Source: XYA12-FULL-58-9 sp001798605 (GTDB taxonomy: Bacteria > Myxococcota > XYA12-FULL-58-9). From it: DNA of 14,538 nt. Where the stretch lies: assembly GCA_036736205.1 (NCBI GenBank), contig DAINMX010000167.1, positions 1-14,538 of the forward strand, in the 5' to 3' direction. The notes under the pieces are model-generated. The model ran no database searches, was not told the DNA's origin, and worked only from the letters and a program-made list of their open reading frames with translations. Shown piece after piece: positions 12,735 through 14,538 of this stretch (position 1 is its first letter; each line of letters opens with the position of its first letter). The position numbers and the translations under genes were made by a program.

Positions 12735-14538
12735 ATGCAACGAATGCGATCGCTAAACGCTTTGGCACTGCTTATGTGCCTCCAGGCAACTGGCGGGTGC
12801 ACCTCCCGCAGTGGGTTCGGGGGGCCACCCGAGGTTCCGGTGGTTTGCAATCCGGCAGACTGTCCGAATGGCTTCTGCAACACGGCGGGCGAGTGCGTGC
12901 AGGAGTTGTCCAACGGTGCGCCCTGTGAAGGCGCAGGTGATGTCGCCTGTCAGACGGGGCATTGTGGAAACGGCTTTTGTTGCGCGAGTGGCGACTGTTG
13001 CGGTCAGGCGAGCGATTGCCTGCCAATCTACTCAAGCGACTCGTCATGCACCGACAGCTCAACCAACACGGATTGTCAGGGCACCCGGCACGACGCGACG
13101 TGCGTTGATTTCCAATGCGTCTCGACGATCGTGCAGGATGATGGCGGCTGCTCTGGCATGAGCCGCTCCTGTCCGAACAACCTCAAGCCGATTGTCTGCA
13201 CAACGGCGGCGTCACAGGGCGTCCCTGTCTGCCCAAGCGGCTGCACCGACGTTGCGGATTGTATGACTGGTTTTGATTGCATCGGGGACGCCTGTTTGAT
13301 CTTCGACTGGACGACTCTCGGGCCTTCGTATTGGCCCGAACTGCAAGAACGGCTTCAGACCGAAGCCGCGAAGGGCAACTCCGCCGGGCCAGAAGCACAT
13401 CTCTTGACCACAACGGACTCCTCAGCATACTCGCCCGGGCGCTACCAAGGAGCTGTGCTCGCCCCAGACGGCCAGGTGTACGGTGTGCCGCGTTTCGCTC
13501 CACACCTAATCCGTCTGGACCCTCTTACGGGGCTTACACAAGAGGGCGGCCCGGACTTCAGCCCGGGAGCGGAATGGTACAATGACAAATGGTATGGAAG
13601 CCGTCTCGCCCACGACGGCATGATCTACGCCGCCCCTTCCGATGACGCCCGGATCCTGCGCTACGCGCCCACGGATTTCGCGACGGCCGTTCCTTGGGGC
13701 CCGGTGTTCCCGCGAGCCGAAGACGGGTCAGCGTGCACAACCTCCCCAGATCCAGGCTGCAACAAGTGGAAAGGGTTGGCGATCGTGCCCAGCGGGCGCC
13801 TCATCGCTTGCCCGCGCACCGGTCTCTATGTCCTGGAAGTCGACCCATCAGATTCCACGGGGTCCAGTGTACGACGCGTGGCCGATCCTGACATCGGCAC
13901 GGGTCTCGACAAATGGTGGGGAGCAATCTTGGCTCCGAATGGCAAGGTCTATTGCATACCTCTCGCAAGTCCGAGAATTCTCGAGATCGACCCCGAGAAC
14001 CTCACGGACTCTGGGATTAGGCTCGTTGGCCCTGAGTTCACTTCAGCGACGTACCCCGAGCTGACTTCTGCAAATAGGTGGACAGGAGGAGCGTTGGCAC
14101 CCAATGGCAAGATCTACGCTTTTCCCGGGGGGGCTACGCGCGTTCTGCAAATTGATCCAACGGATTTTTCCACGGCGGGAACAAAGATGGTGGGCCCTGC
14201 GCTAACGCCTGGGGTCTGGTCCGCGTGGTCGTCTGGGACTCTGGCACCTGACGGTCGCATCTACGTCCTGCCTCACGAAGCCTCCGGAGTCCTTGTCATC
14301 GATCCTGTCCTGCTTGACGCAGATCCAGACAATCCGAGCGGTGTCTATTCATTCGAAGTCACGCCATCGCCTCTGACCCTTGGAGCATCAATGAAGTTCC
14401 AGGGTGCAACTCTGGCACCCAACGGCAAGATTTATGGCTTCCCTTGGTTCTCAGTGACTCGCGTTCTTGAGATTGATCCGCATGCCAACGGCAACTTCGA
14501 CATGGACGTGTTGCTGAATGGGCATTTGAACGGGCTAT
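12735..14538 (+). CDS. Cys-rich repeat lipoprotein, predicted beta-propeller (partial, runs off the right edge)
   Basis: An open frame from ATG 12735 through the last base of the window with no stop: 601 codons seen, C-terminus missing. The first 22 residues look like a lipoprotein signal: two Arg, a hydrophobic LNALALLMCL core, then ATGGC with C22 in a degenerate lipobox. Residues 35 to about 190 are Cys-rich, with motifs such as CPNGFCNTAGEC and CGNGFCCASGDCC, presumably disulfide-bonded outside the cell. From about residue 235 at least seven copies follow of a unit like LAPNGKIYGFP plus RVLEIDP, starting near 13451, 13606, 13779, 13920, 14089, 14234 and 14401. The 47-58 residue period suits propeller blades. 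Such proteins are common in myxobacteria; the function is unknown. The ribosome site is weak, and M4 is an alternative start. Confidence 0.82.
   Translation, partial: MQRMRSLNALALLMCLQATGGCTSRSGFGGPPEVPVVCNPADCPNGFCNTAGECVQELSNGAPCEGAGDVACQTGHCGNGFCCASGDCCGQASDCLPIYSSDSSCTDSSTNTDCQGTRHDATCVDFQCVSTIVQDDGGCSGMSRSCPNNLKPIVCTTAASQGVPVCPSGCTDVADCMTGFDCIGDACLIFDWTTLGPSYWPELQERLQTEAAKGNSAGPEAHLLTTTDSSAYSPGRYQGAVLAPDGQVYGVPRFAPHLIRLDPLTGLTQEGGPDFSPGAEWYNDKWYGSRLAHDGMIYAAPSDDARILRYAPTDFATAVPWGPVFPRAEDGSACTTSPDPGCNKWKGLAIVPSGRLIACPRTGLYVLEVDPSDSTGSSVRRVADPDIGTGLDKWWGAILAPNGKVYCIPLASPRILEIDPENLTDSGIRLVGPEFTSATYPELTSANRWTGGALAPNGKIYAFPGGATRVLQIDPTDFSTAGTKMVGPALTPGVWSAWSSGTLAPDGRIYVLPHEASGVLVIDPVLLDADPDNPSGVYSFEVTPSPLTLGASMKFQGATLAPNGKIYGFPWFSVTRVLEIDPHANGNFDMDVLLNGHLNGL

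Overview
The window looks like high-GC chromosomal DNA from a Gram-negative bacterium. A myxobacterial or other deltaproteobacterial host is my best guess. The evidence is a sigma-54-dependent NorR regulon, a membrane-anchored NrfHA ammonia-forming nitrite reductase, and a Cys-rich, repeat-rich secreted lipoprotein of the kind common in Myxococcota. The taxonomy is inference, because no rRNA or other marker gene is present.

Region 1 (11-6591) is a nitrosative-stress module built around one divergent intergenic region (about 4900-5040). Leftward, in order of transcription, lie a di-iron Fe-S repair protein (RIC/YtfE), a DUF1858-DUF438-hemerythrin-PAS protein, a single-subunit quinol-type nitric oxide reductase (qNor), and a small Cys-rich YgbA-type protein. 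Spacings of 20, 3 and 3 bases indicate one operon. Its leader carries a -24/-12 element with the exact GG-N10-GC spacing, and three NorR-type inverted repeats lie upstream of it. Rightward lies norR itself; the third repeat touches its preferred start codon.

Region 2 (6602-8526) is nrfH-nrfA, starting 10 bases after norR with no promoter that I can see, so it is probably co-transcribed with norR. NrfA has CXXCH at all five haem sites and lacks the usual CXXCK at the catalytic haem. Together the two halves would sense NO (NorR), reduce NO to N2O (qNor), reduce nitrite and possibly NO to ammonium (NrfHA), and repair damaged iron centres (RIC).

Region 3 (8595-10617) begins with a near-consensus sigma-70 promoter whose -10 box sits inside a perfect inverted repeat. 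Next come a ParD-like antitoxin, a RelE/ParE-like toxin with an extended N-terminus, and an unrecognised 445-residue single-pass membrane protein. Each of these genes overlaps the next.

Region 4 (10864-14538) holds an alpha/beta hydrolase of the chloroperoxidase-like group, a soluble coiled-coil GGDEF diguanylate cyclase with an intact inhibitory site, and a large Cys-rich repeat lipoprotein that runs off the right edge. I found no RNA genes, insertion sequences or CRISPR arrays. No gene-free stretch exceeds 300 bases; the longest (10618-10863) holds nothing I can call.
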